A stretch of 38,989 nucleotides of DNA, taken from IMG/VR virus record IMGVR_UViG_3300023179_000247, positions 1 through 38,989 of that record, one strand, 5' to 3'. The notes beneath the pieces were generated by a model that saw nothing but the letters and a program-made list of their open reading frames with translations, did not search any database and was not told where the DNA came from. This document shows positions 1 to 5,882 of this stretch, piece by piece. Source of the stretch: a virus. The first letter of the stretch is position 1; each line of letters opens with the position of its first letter. Position numbers and translations under genes: made by a program.

Positions 1-276
1 TCCCGTAATTCTTTCCTTTGCTGTTGCCACCTTCGCCAATTCCGTGGCCATATCCGCTGCCGTCGCCAACGCCCCAACCTTCGCCGCTTCCGCTTCCGTC
101 ACCGCTGCTGTATCCGCTGCCGCCACCGCTACCGTATCCACTGCCGTAGCCTCTGCCGCCACCGCTACCGTATCCACTGCCGTAGCCTCTGCCGCCACCG
201 CTACCGTATCCACTGCCGCTGCCGTCGCCCTGGCTGGGGCCGTCACCATTATGCCTAATCTTCAATAAATCTAACA
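1..276 (-). CDS. Glycine-rich repeat protein, copy cut off by the window start
   Basis: The start ATG at 276 has an ideal SD (GGAGG, spacing about 6) and begins MLDLLKIRHNGDGPSQ. The frame is open to base 1 and has no stop in the window; the missing tail is presumably that of the right-end copy (38679-38963). After a conserved N-terminus the protein is almost only G, S, Y, R and D, with a 12-residue repeat GYGSGYGSGGGR. The start overlaps the end of the upstream gene (stop at 255-257) by 22 nt, so translation is probably coupled. No function can be assigned; low-complexity Gly/Tyr/Arg chains are often disordered. It differs from the right copy in repeat number and in several residues. Confidence 0.75.
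116..223. repeat. Three tandem 36-bp units inside the glycine-rich gene
   Basis: Units at 116-151, 152-187 and 188-223 differ only at the edges (one base in the first, the last few bases in the third). Each codes for 12 residues (GYGSGYGSGGGR) on the minus strand. The right-end copy of the locus keeps only one clear unit (38808-38843). In-frame gain and loss of units is the obvious source of the length difference between the two ends. Confidence 0.85.
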
Positions 277-623
277 TAGGATTCCTCCGCAATTTTAGTC
301 GTGGGGATAAACTCAATGACATTAGTTAGGTACACTTCCCCCGTTTTATTTAGTCTGCCGCCCTTTATCCCGTTATTGGCTACGGAAGAAAGAGACAAGC
401 CGCCCTTCTCCCAACTCCACAGGCGCAGTGCGTTTTCAAGTTTCACTTCCATTCCGTCAACATAAACCACGTCGCCGATATGCACGCCCGCGCTATAAGT
501 GCGAATGAGGCACCTACGCCCCAACATTGGGTGTGGCTGTTTTTGCTGGCTTGTTTGTGTATTGCCAAAAAGTGAAGCAAGTTGTTTTGCTTCACCGATT
601 GTGAGTTCATCTAATTTTGACAT
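255..623 (-). CDS. Small conserved phage protein, DUF6948-like
   Basis: This is a 122-residue protein with ATG at 623 and a good SD (AAGGAG, spacing 6). The centre reads MLGRRCLIRTYSAGVHIGDV followed by a Leu-Trp-Ser-Trp segment. This resembles the small phage domain I know as DUF6948 (a C-[IL]-[VI]-R-T-Y-S-A-G-V-H core). The function of the family is unknown. It belongs to the leftward early operon; its last codons overlap the start of the glycine-rich gene by 22 nt. The family assignment is from memory of the motif, so moderate. Confidence 0.75.
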   Translation of the reverse strand: MSKLDELTIGEAKQLASLFGNTQTSQQKQPHPMLGRRCLIRTYSAGVHIGDVVYVDGMEVKLENALRLWSWEKGGLSLSSVANNGIKGGRLNKTGEVYLTNVIEFIPTTKIAEESYVRFIED

Positions 624-682
624 TTTCTTCTCCTTGGGTTGTGCCTCGCGGCGGTTGAATTGTTTGAGTTATTGTGCGTTCA

Positions 683-1063
683 TCACACACCTTCCTTCTC
701 GGCTGCTGGCTCCGGTGGTTTGGGCAGTGGCATCCAGTGTGTTACTTCCCACGCAACACACCTACCAGGATAATTTATACCAGTTATGGTATACCATCCA
801 CCTCCACAAGCATCGTTGCGCCAATATAAAATTCCTCCGTGAGATAAAATTTCTGTGCCATCCCTCGGAGCGGTCTCTATCGGTTGCCACTGCATCTCCG
901 CCGCCTGTTGCAGCGCGGCGCGGATTGCGGAAAAATTACCTAACGTAAAAGCACTCCAAGCAGCGTGAAGGTCGTCTATATCTTCCTGCGCCATGCGGTT
1001 GTCAGCGTAGTATTTTTCTAACTTTAGCATCTCATCTAGAGCGGACTTGTAATCAGTGGTCAT
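683..1063 (-). CDS. DUF551-like small protein A
   Basis: This is a 126-residue protein. ATG at 1063 is chosen over the longer open frame because it has GGAG 7 nt upstream and forms an ATGA overlap with the stop of the previous gene. The C-terminal half carries the DUF551 signature: WQPIETAPRDGTEIL, then WEVTHWMPLPKPPEP. DUF551 proteins are common in phage accessory regions and have no known function. A diverged paralogue lies at 1949-2326. The tail AAEKEGV resembles the ends of several neighbouring genes. Confidence 0.85.
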   Translation of the reverse strand: MTTDYKSALDEMLKLEKYYADNRMAQEDIDDLHAAWSAFTLGNFSAIRAALQQAAEMQWQPIETAPRDGTEILSHGGILYWRNDACGGGWYTITGINYPGRCVAWEVTHWMPLPKPPEPAAEKEGV

Positions 1064-1410
1064 TTTTGTTCTCCATGTATTGATTTTGTGCTCGCCCACG
1101 CAATAAGCATCCCCGCAAGCCTTATTGCATCTTCTTGGTCTATGCACGCCAAAAACTGTATTTCATCTGTGCACGCCTCGCTCTGCTGTTTAATGGACAG
1201 AATAGGCGAGCCATTAGAAGTTGCATCTGTGTCAATAGAAATATTACCTCCCTCGCATAAGATATTTATGCTTGTGCAATCTGTCTTTTTGCACAGATAA
1301 GTTTCTCGAAAATAGTGGTGGCCAATCATTACCCACTTTTTAAGTAAATCATCTTGCTCTTTTGTAACCACAAAATCCTCGTTTTGTGGAAATTGCACTA
1401 CGTTTGTCAT
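1060..1410 (-). CDS. Hypothetical early protein with its own strong ribosome site
   Basis: This 116-residue product begins MTNVVQFPQNEDFVVTKEQ. It has no family that I recognise. Its ATG at 1410 is preceded by AAGGAGG with short spacing, one of the best SD sequences in the operon, so it is probably translated as a separate protein even though the same frame is open upstream into the Lar-like segment (1411-1617). The MTNV start is shared with the gene at 3822-4070 (MTNVINVDF). Residues 50-70 contain Cys-Lys-Lys-Thr-Asp-Cys; no other motif stands out. It overlaps the DUF551-like gene downstream by 4 nt. Confidence 0.7.
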   Translation of the reverse strand: MTNVVQFPQNEDFVVTKEQDDLLKKWVMIGHHYFRETYLCKKTDCTSINILCEGGNISIDTDATSNGSPILSIKQQSEACTDEIQFLACIDQEDAIRLAGMLIAWASTKSIHGEQK

Positions 1411-1617
1411 TTGTCCTCCTTCTCTGCTGCGGCAATCATGCCGCGTGTTCCATTTTTCTATTAGAGTGTTATCGTAGTCACCATGCATTATATAATCGCA
1501 TTTTTTGCACTCGATGCTGGCCGATGTGTGCAAATTTTTGCACTCACCGCAGTGTGCTGAGTCAAATTCCAAATCAGTGCCACCACAAAACGGGCAGGGT
1601 TTAAGTTCGGGTTGCAT
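1060..1617 (-). CDS. Lar-like zinc-ribbon ORF, fused in frame to the next gene
   Basis: The first 60 residues are Lar-like (restriction alleviation): LKPCPFCGG, then a C-x2-C pair (SAHCGEC), then IECKKC and a terminal EKWNTR. Lar proteins modulate type I restriction-modification and are usually about 60-70 residues. Here the frame runs on after WNTR into the next gene. In the next frame over, the same DNA ends GMIAAAEKEDK and a stop that overlaps the following ATG, which is how the neighbouring genes end. A one-base indel near 1440 therefore probably removed the original Lar stop. The start could also be GTG at 1620. Confidence 0.6.
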   Translation of the reverse strand: MQPELKPCPFCGGTDLEFDSAHCGECKNLHTSASIECKKCDYIMHGDYDNTLIEKWNTRHDCRSREGGQMTNVVQFPQNEDFVVTKEQDDLLKKWVMIGHHYFRETYLCKKTDCTSINILCEGGNISIDTDATSNGSPILSIKQQSEACTDEIQFLACIDQEDAIRLAGMLIAWASTKSIHGEQK

Positions 1618-1952
1618 CACTCACCTGCCTCAATCTCAACTCTTGACCTGTTGTATATCTTAAGCTCCAAAGTTTCTGAATTAACCTCATAAAAATAACT
1701 TTCGTCTCCGTGGATGCCAACAGCAGGCACTAAGTCGGGAAATGATAGATTTTTTTTGAAATAATCCTCGTTATATTCCATTATTAAAACGCCAGCCAGA
1801 TATTCAATATCGTTAATATGTTGTTTCACTTTATCGAGAGACAAACAGCGTTTAAGCCATGCGCCTAACCCATCCGGATACCCGTCTGAATGTTGGTAAA
1901 AATATAACGCATTGTGTCTGTCGAATATCTTTACGTTTGCTCGTGTACTCAC
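1617..1952 (-). CDS. Conserved hypothetical of the STRANV/HxDGYP type
   Basis: This is a 111-residue protein. Either GTG 1955 or GTG 1952 could be used; 1952 gives the family-like start MSTRANVKIF and a GTGA overlap with the upstream stop. The motif FYQHSDGYPDGLG matches a widespread small bacterial/phage family with a STRANV start and an H-x-DGYP core. I know of no assigned function. It ends RVEIEAGE with the SD of the next gene embedded in its last codons, so it is translationally coupled to the Lar-like gene. Confidence 0.75.
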   Translation of the reverse strand: MSTRANVKIFDRHNALYFYQHSDGYPDGLGAWLKRCLSLDKVKQHINDIEYLAGVLIMEYNEDYFKKNLSFPDLVPAVGIHGDESYFYEVNSETLELKIYNRSRVEIEAGE

Positions 1953-2326
1953 CACTCACCTGCCTTTTCTTCTGTTTGTGGTGGTTTGGGCACTGGCATC
2001 CAATGAGTAAGTCGTTCATAATCTGAAAACTCATTATGTGCCTTGGTTTTGTAATTCCTGCCATAACCGCCAGCGTCATAATCGCCGTTATTAAGCACTA
2101 CTGGAATACCGTATTCAATTTTGCATATGTTCATATCACCATCGCTATGTAACCCTAGCCAACACCCATTTCTAGGCGCAGTCTCAATAGGCCGCCACTG
2201 CATATCCGCCGCCAGTTTCATCCCAGCATCAATTTTATATGAAAGAGCAGGCGCGATAAAATAAGTACAGCCGTTTTGCAAGCTAGCATAAAACTCCTCC
2301 AGAGCAGCTTTATAGTCGTATTGCAT
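1949..2326 (-). CDS. DUF551-like small protein B
   Basis: This is a 125-residue paralogue of the gene at 683-1063. Shared elements are DYKAALEEF near the N-terminus, MQWRPIETAPRNG in the middle and LTHWMPVPKPPQ at the end. ATG 2326 sits in a TGATG overlap with the upstream stop; GTG 2329 is the alternative. Carrying two DUF551-like copies a few genes apart suggests duplication or separate acquisition of accessory genes in this operon. Function is unknown. Confidence 0.85.
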   Translation of the reverse strand: MQYDYKAALEEFYASLQNGCTYFIAPALSYKIDAGMKLAADMQWRPIETAPRNGCWLGLHSDGDMNICKIEYGIPVVLNNGDYDAGGYGRNYKTKAHNEFSDYERLTHWMPVPKPPQTEEKAGEW

Positions 2327-2652
2327 CACTCGCCTGCCTTTTCTGCTGCTTGTGAAAGTTTTTCATATTCTTTCACCAACTCGCGCAACCTTTGTCCGCA
2401 ATTTTCGTTTGTATCCGTGCCATGTTTTTCTAGTAAGTCCATAACTCTCTTCGCTTCTTCATATACTCCCACCAAAACTGCATGAGAGTTGCAGGCATGA
2501 ACAATAAACTTTGCATCTGTTTCGCCAATGTAGTGTGCAACAAGACAAGAAGAATAATGAGCAGAAGGCGACTTAATTGAAAAACCTTCGCCCTGTTCGC
2601 GCCTATCTTCTAACATCCAAGGTGTTGGTGTGGGTTTATACTCGTATGTCAT
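2326..2652 (-). CDS. Conserved phage hypothetical (TPTPW ... DAKFIVHACNSH)
   Basis: This is a 108-residue protein. It starts with YKPTPTPWMLED and has the core ETDAKFIVHACNSHAVLV, a pattern common to small phage proteins of unknown role. The C-terminal half is predicted helical and charged. ATG 2652 overlaps the upstream stop (AAATGA) and has GGAG 5-6 nt before it. It ends SQAAEKAGE; those codons double as the SD of the next gene. Confidence 0.75.
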   Translation of the reverse strand: MTYEYKPTPTPWMLEDRREQGEGFSIKSPSAHYSSCLVAHYIGETDAKFIVHACNSHAVLVGVYEEAKRVMDLLEKHGTDTNENCGQRLRELVKEYEKLSQAAEKAGE

Positions 2653-2930
2653 TTCTTACTCCATTTCCGCTCTAGTTGATACGCCTGCATCTCCAACATC
2701 TCGGCGCGATAGTGATGCTGAAAATGATGCACCATTTCATGCACAGCCACGGCTTGCGTTGCATCATCTCGCAGCCATACAAACCCCATACAGTATAAAC
2801 CGATAGGATTCCTGATATGTTCACCCACGCAAGGCATCTTGTCGCGGCTCTCAATCACAGTTGGCGGAGGCGGTACAGGCAGGCCTGTCATCAGCGACAC
2901 GGCCAGAAGGGCGGCGGCAATGTCAGTCAT
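2649..2930 (-). CDS. Small putative zinc metallopeptidase-like protein (HExxH)
   Basis: This is a 93-residue protein. Residues 62-74 read AVAVHEMVHHFQH, an exact HExxH zinc-peptidase signature followed by more histidines. The N-terminus (about residues 5-17, AAALLAVSLMTG) is hydrophobic, like a signal or anchor, followed by a proline run. A third zinc ligand could be an E in the C-terminal MLEMQAY segment. ATG 2930 has AAGGAG upstream. Host or phage target is unknown; the motif can occur by chance, but the flanking hydrophobic residues match real HExxH helices. Confidence 0.7.
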   Translation of the reverse strand: MTDIAAALLAVSLMTGLPVPPPPTVIESRDKMPCVGEHIRNPIGLYCMGFVWLRDDATQAVAVHEMVHHFQHHYRAEMLEMQAYQLERKWSKK

Positions 2931-2943
2931 GCTTCAAACTCCT

Positions 2944-2997
2944 TCAACATGTCTCTGCTTTTTGAAGCTCGGCTATTTTTGCGAATGTGTCAGTCAT
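2944..2997 (-). CDS. Possible 17-residue peptide
   Basis: ATG 2997 to TGA 2944 encodes MTDTFAKIAELQKAETC. It overlaps the end of the upstream gene (stop 2990-2992) and begins ATGACTGACA, the same ten bases as the start of the next gene at 2930. It fills the only gap in an otherwise close-packed operon, so it may be a real leader-like peptide or the remnant of a duplicated gene start. No clear SD. Confidence 0.3.
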   Translation of the reverse strand: MTDTFAKIAELQKAETC

Positions 2998-3271
2998 AAA
3001 AACCTCCATTAAAATTTGCATCCAGTTCTGATTCGTCTTCTTTTTCACAATCTTCTGCGGCTTGCTCGCAGGTGTTGCCCCAGTCTTTTGTGTCGCCTTC
3101 TTCATCCCAACCCTGTTTATAAAGGTTCAACTGTTCGTCAGTCATATTCTTTGCGTCAACCATTTTGCTGAAATATGTATCGCCCTCAAAATAATGCGGA
3201 CTATACGGCCTGCCGTAATATTTATCTGCACTTCCCCTATCGTAAGGGCCGCCGTGTCTCTTTTTATTCAT
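2990..3271 (-). CDS. Conserved phage protein of the DRGSAD-YYGR type
   Basis: This is a 93-residue protein. ATG 3271 is preferred to upstream starts because GGAGG lies 5 nt upstream and the family starts here (MNKKRHGGPYDRGSADKYYG). The motif DRGSADxYYGRPxxPHY, a later MTDEQLNLYKQGWDE and an acidic tail define a small conserved phage protein family of unknown function. It follows its own promoter at 3291-3318 and so starts a sub-operon. Confidence 0.85.
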   Translation of the reverse strand: MNKKRHGGPYDRGSADKYYGRPYSPHYFEGDTYFSKMVDAKNMTDEQLNLYKQGWDEEGDTKDWGNTCEQAAEDCEKEDESELDANFNGGFYD

Positions 3272-3290
3272 GCTGTCCTCCATGTCATTA

Positions 3291-3318
3291 ACCATAACAC
3301 AAACCAACACCGTGTCAA
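3291..3318 (-). promoter_or_regulatory. Leftward sigma70-type promoter inside the early operon
   Basis: On the minus strand TTGACA (3318-3313), a 16-nt spacer and TATGGT (3296-3291) are seen. The three bases before the -10 box read TGT, giving an extended -10 (TG-n). The predicted start is near 3284, 13 nt before the ATG at 3271. It lies just downstream of the hairpin at 3340-3352, so transcription appears to be re-set here. Confidence 0.7.
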
Positions 3319-3339
3319 CCTAGTTACACACTAATAGAC

Positions 3340-3354
3340 GCAATAAAATTGCTA
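3340..3354 (-). terminator. Stop-codon hairpin, copy 1
   Basis: On the minus strand the 15 bases TAGCAATTTTATTGC contain the TAG stop of the Gp157 gene and a 5-bp hairpin GCAAT-TTT-ATTGC. The same 15-mer ends the methyltransferase gene at 7041-7027. This copy lacks a downstream T run (GTCTATT follows), so as a terminator it would be weak; a protein site is equally possible. Confidence 0.45.
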
Positions 3355-3825
3355 TTTTATCATCAACACTTCGTCTTTTACCAACACAGCGCCGTCAACG
3401 GTTTCGCCATTACTAAGCCATGCATTGATTTTCTCCTTGTCTGGCTCTTTCTTCCACCTGAAAAAATCATTTGGCAATGAGTCTTCATCTGTCACTTCTA
3501 CACGCCCTCGGCCCTGGTTGATTTTTATCGTCACATTTGGCGAATCAATAAAGCCTGAATTGCTGAATTTTCGCACGTATGGCAACAAACGTTTTTTCAT
3601 GGTTTTGCATTGTTGTTTAAGTTTTCTGCTGCGTTCATTCATCGCATCTATTTCGTGGGCGATTGCTTTTATCATGGCTTCTTTGTTTTTGATAACTTTC
3701 GCCAATTCAATACATTCCTGTCGCCCTGCGATTTCAAGTGCTTCGAGCGTTGCGGCAAATTCTTCATCGCTTGCCGATTCATTTTCTAGCACAAGATATT
3801 CCGTGAGAATGTGATACAAACTCAT
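3352..3825 (-). CDS. Gp157-family phage protein
   Basis: This is a 157-residue protein matching the siphovirus Gp157 family. It has a helical, charged, coiled-coil-like N-terminal two thirds (about 20-90), then VTIKINQGRGRVEVTDEDSLP and the characteristic WKKEPDKEKINAWLSNGETV with a short C-terminal strand. The family is usually found beside single-strand annealing/recombination genes, as here (SSB-like and Sak4-like genes upstream), and was linked to phage resistance in streptococcal phages. The molecular role is unknown. ATGA overlap with the upstream gene. Confidence 0.88.
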   Translation of the reverse strand: MSLYHILTEYLVLENESASDEEFAATLEALEIAGRQECIELAKVIKNKEAMIKAIAHEIDAMNERSRKLKQQCKTMKKRLLPYVRKFSNSGFIDSPNVTIKINQGRGRVEVTDEDSLPNDFFRWKKEPDKEKINAWLSNGETVDGAVLVKDEVLMIK

Positions 3826-4070
3826 TGGCTTCTCTCAGCAGCTAGGATTTTGGCGTGTTCTTCTAAAACGCGTTCAACGATTTTCATGCTTTTTATCAAA
3901 CCAGACAGCCGTTCGTTCTTAGTCTGTTTTTTCAATACATGCAGTTGTATTTCGTTTGTCATACACCACATGCGCGCAATGTCTGTCAGGTTTATGCAAT
4001 CATCATAAAGCTTTTGGGCCAGTTCTGATTTGTTGCTTTTGGCAAAGTCAACGTTGATAACGTTAGTCAT
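3822..4070 (-). CDS. Hypothetical early protein
   Basis: This is an 82-residue protein with no recognised family: MTNVINVDFAKSNKSELAQ then helical, Lys/Glu-rich sequence to ILAAERSQ. ATG 4070 overlaps the stop of the small membrane protein upstream (AAATGA), and GGGG lies just before it. Its stop overlaps the Gp157 start, so these three are translationally coupled. Confidence 0.7.
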   Translation of the reverse strand: MTNVINVDFAKSNKSELAQKLYDDCINLTDIARMWCMTNEIQLHVLKKQTKNERLSGLIKSMKIVERVLEEHAKILAAERSQ

Positions 4071-4234
4071 TTGCGCCCCACATTTTCATTGGTTTCTTGC
4101 AGCTTGAATTTCCTCACACGCATGTGAAGCGGTTCGTCTTTTTCTGGCTTTGATAAGCAAATCGCCATTGTGAAGCTAACGCCTGCGCCGAGCACGCAAG
4201 CAAAGCCAATCATCGCGTAAAAGAAATTTTCCAT
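4067..4234 (-). CDS. Small single-span membrane protein
   Basis: This is a 55-residue protein starting MENFFYAMIGFACVLGAGVS. ATG 4234 has GGGGG 6 nt upstream. Residues 4-27 are strongly hydrophobic (one membrane helix); the rest is charged and probably cytoplasmic (KPEKDEPLHMRVRKFKL). It overlaps the next gene by 4 nt. It is supported by SD, overlap and coding sense; function is unknown. Confidence 0.65.
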   Translation of the reverse strand: MENFFYAMIGFACVLGAGVSFTMAICLSKPEKDEPLHMRVRKFKLQETNENVGRK

Positions 4235-4290
4235 GACTGCCCCCTATGTTTAAGTTAAGCAACCAACACCACGTCAACCACTGAATAACC

Positions 4291-4345
4291 TTGCCTTGCC
4301 ACGCCCTGCCCAGCCAAGCCGCGCCCTGCCGCGCCTTGCCCAGCC
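4291..4345. repeat. Eleven perfect NNGCC pentamers (GGCNN on the other strand)
   Basis: Eleven consecutive 5-bp units end in GCC with variable first two bases (TT, TT, AC, CT, CA, AA, GC, CT, GC, TT, CA), bounded by AACC and ACGCA. It lies in the only sizeable gap of the leftward operon (4235-4375), between the SSB-like gene and the small membrane protein. Both-strand ORFs across it are low-complexity shadows. A 5-bp period with two free bases is not a coding pattern; it could be a protein-loading, RNA-structure or mutational feature. Confidence 0.85.
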
Positions 4346-4375
4346 ACGCATAACCCACTTTCGCGGGTTATTCCT

Positions 4376-4624
4376 CTAAAACGGCATATCATCATCAAGA
4401 GCAAATGCATTCGGCCTGTTGTCGGTGATTTGCACTTCCTTCTTGTCATCAAAAGGAGGGTAAACCATCACGCGCACGTATTGGCCGAGTATCATCAACT
4501 CGCCGCTAAAACCTTTGCCATCTTTTGTGGGCCACAAACTGCCGACTTTTTGCGAAAAGTCTTTGCCGCCCTCTTTTTTCGATGGATACATAAATTTAAC
4601 TTCTAACGCTGGTTTGTTGCTCAT
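4376..4624 (-). CDS. SSB-like small protein with acidic DMPF tail
   Basis: This is an 82-residue protein. The C-terminus ALDDDMPF is the classic acidic tip of single-strand DNA-binding proteins that docks repair and replication partners. The body (MYPSKKEGGKDFSQKVGSLW, then GELMILGQYVRVMVYPPF) looks like short beta strands compatible with a reduced OB-like fold, but is shorter than usual SSBs. It follows the Sak4-like ATPase by 2 nt with GGAGGGG 7 nt before its ATG. It probably binds recombination intermediates together with that ATPase. Confidence 0.65.
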   Translation of the reverse strand: MSNKPALEVKFMYPSKKEGGKDFSQKVGSLWPTKDGKGFSGELMILGQYVRVMVYPPFDDKKEVQITDNRPNAFALDDDMPF

Positions 4625-4626
4625 GG

Positions 4627-5544
4627 TTACACCCCTCCTAGGGCAATATGTTTTGCATCCAACATTTCGTTTAATTTCGCTGCCGCCGTTGGATGAAACG
4701 CAGCAAATTCTTTTCTTTTTTGTATCGTGCGAAGCCTGATATTATGGACTTCTGCTGGTGTTTTGCATTCTTCTACTTCGTGTTTTATCTCTACATACCA
4801 ATTCCGCCACTCATCTTCGGTTTGCAAATCTTGTTTTGAACGCATGCTTGTTTCAGTACCATCTTCAAGCCACGCCAACAATCGTTTGCCTGTTTCCTCG
4901 GTGATTTTATCCGTCCAGCCTTCAAAAAGCGTTGTTCTGTCTTTTGATGCGCTGGCATAGTGATTTTCGTTGATGTCCATCACAACAGTAAATTCATATT
5001 CGATGCCGTCACGAAACACTGGCGACAAGCCGATTTTACGCGGCACTTGGCGGCCCTTCTCGTCCCTGTCAATCACATATTCTGTTTTGCTTCTTAGCGT
5101 TGCGATAATGTGGCAAGGGCTGTTCAGCAATTCTTCAACAAGTTTGTTATGCAGCGGGGTGATTTCTCGCCACGTAGCAAAACTGTTTTTATACTTGCCG
5201 CTGTTTTCAAGCTGCCCTTGTTTATCTAACAAGCCACCTTCTCCGCTCCAAGCGTGCGTGAGGCTGTCAATGATGATAGTGTTGTAACCCTCGTTTTCAA
5301 ACGCCCTAATGGCTTCACGATACTTTTCTACCGTGTAGGGGGCTTCAAGGGAAATGATGTCGTAATCGCCGATATTTGCGTACAAATCGCCGCTGCCGTG
5401 TTCAGTATCGATAAGGCCAACCTTGCCACCCATGCCGAAGGCTAGGCGCAATGCTGAATAGGTTTTGCCGCTTCCTGTGGTGCCGACAAGCGCCAGTCTT
5501 AACTTGGCTTTTTTGCGTTCGGCTTTGCGAATTTTCAATGTCAT
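4627..5544 (-). CDS. RecA-like AAA ATPase of the Sak4 type
   Basis: This is a 305-residue protein. The Walker A motif GTTGSGKT is at residues 21-28, an acidic LIDTEHGSGD segment at 44-53, and Walker B TIIIDSLTHAW near 89-99; a K-rich N-terminus precedes the fold. This fits phage AAA_24/Sak4-type single-strand annealing ATPases that act with an SSB, and an SSB-like gene follows directly. ATG 5544 has AAGGAG 7 nt upstream; the upstream GTG at 5574 is less likely. It is the first gene of the leftward early operon. A helicase-loader role cannot be excluded. Confidence 0.85.
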   Translation of the reverse strand: MTLKIRKAERKKAKLRLALVGTTGSGKTYSALRLAFGMGGKVGLIDTEHGSGDLYANIGDYDIISLEAPYTVEKYREAIRAFENEGYNTIIIDSLTHAWSGEGGLLDKQGQLENSGKYKNSFATWREITPLHNKLVEELLNSPCHIIATLRSKTEYVIDRDEKGRQVPRKIGLSPVFRDGIEYEFTVVMDINENHYASASKDRTTLFEGWTDKITEETGKRLLAWLEDGTETSMRSKQDLQTEDEWRNWYVEIKHEVEECKTPAEVHNIRLRTIQKRKEFAAFHPTAAAKLNEMLDAKHIALGGV

Positions 5545-5575
5545 GGTTTTTTCTCCTTCTGGTTGAACAGCCACC

Positions 5576-5623
5576 TTGACTGTTGATGCCCCATTGTGTA
5601 TAGTATGTTATACAGCTTGTCAA
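5576..5623. promoter_or_regulatory. Overlapping divergent promoters with shared -10 and operator
   Basis: Rightward: TTGACT (5576-5581), 17-nt spacer, TATAGT (5599-5604). Leftward: TTGACA (5623-5618), 15-nt spacer, TATACA (5602-5597). The two -10 boxes overlap, so only one promoter can be occupied at a time. A perfect inverted repeat TGTATA-N6-TATACA (5597-5602 and 5609-5614) covers both, a likely binding site for an HTH regulator such as the product of 5634-5882. The short leftward spacer lowers certainty for that promoter. Confidence 0.7.
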
Positions 5624-5633
5624 GGGGGTTTTT

Positions 5634-5882
5634 ATGGATAAGCAAAAAAAAGAAGAAATACTCGCGCTAATGAACGTTGTGGACATTAGCGGGCCTGAGT
5701 TAGCGGCGTTAATTCGCGTTTATGCCACGCGGTTAGAAAAAAACATTGCAAGTTTTATGGAAATGGCGGATAGTAGTAGGGCCACTTACTACAAGTGGGC
5801 GGCGGGCCAAAAGCCCACGCTTGATTCAATGGCCAAAGTCTATGCCGCGTATAAAAAAGCCGCCGACAAGCAAAAAATATAA
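5634..5882 (+). CDS. Putative XRE/Cro-type HTH regulator
   Basis: This is an 82-residue protein. Residues about 39-73 (SFMEMADSSRATYYKWAAG, then KPTLDSMAKVYAAY) look like a Cro/CI helix-turn-helix: a turn, a recognition helix starting at SRATYYKW and a following helix. GGGGG precedes ATG 5634. It is the first gene of the short rightward transcript from the promoter at 5576-5604, whose start region contains the TGTATA inverted repeat, so autoregulation and control of the opposite early operon is the simplest model. The HTH is seen by pattern only. Confidence 0.7.
   Translation: MDKQKKEEILALMNVVDISGPELAALIRVYATRLEKNIASFMEMADSSRATYYKWAAGQKPTLDSMAKVYAAYKKAADKQKI

Larger units (their letters stand above)
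1..303. repeat. Left copy of the terminal direct repeat
   Basis: Bases 1-94 are identical to 38717-38810, and 213-303 are identical to 38899-38989. The middle (95-212 here, 38811-38898 at the right end) differs and is 30 bp longer in this copy. The difference is a multiple of three and lies inside a glycine-rich coding repeat. The overlap means the two window ends are one locus, so the genome is circular, permuted or terminally redundant. True packaging-generated terminal repeats would normally be identical, so the divergence points to population variants or to assembly through a repeat. Confidence 0.9.

Noticed and set aside
44-268. Plus-strand Ala/Thr/Val-rich ORF (and the matching one at 38631-38954)
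   Set aside because: It is the reverse-strand shadow of the glycine-rich repeat gene; the real gene has an excellent SD and a conserved N-terminus on the minus strand.
4176-4452. Two minus-strand ORFs crossing the pentamer array
   Set aside because: Low-complexity translation (Trp/Gln/Gly/Ala) of a 5-bp repeat; no SD, and they overlap better-supported genes.
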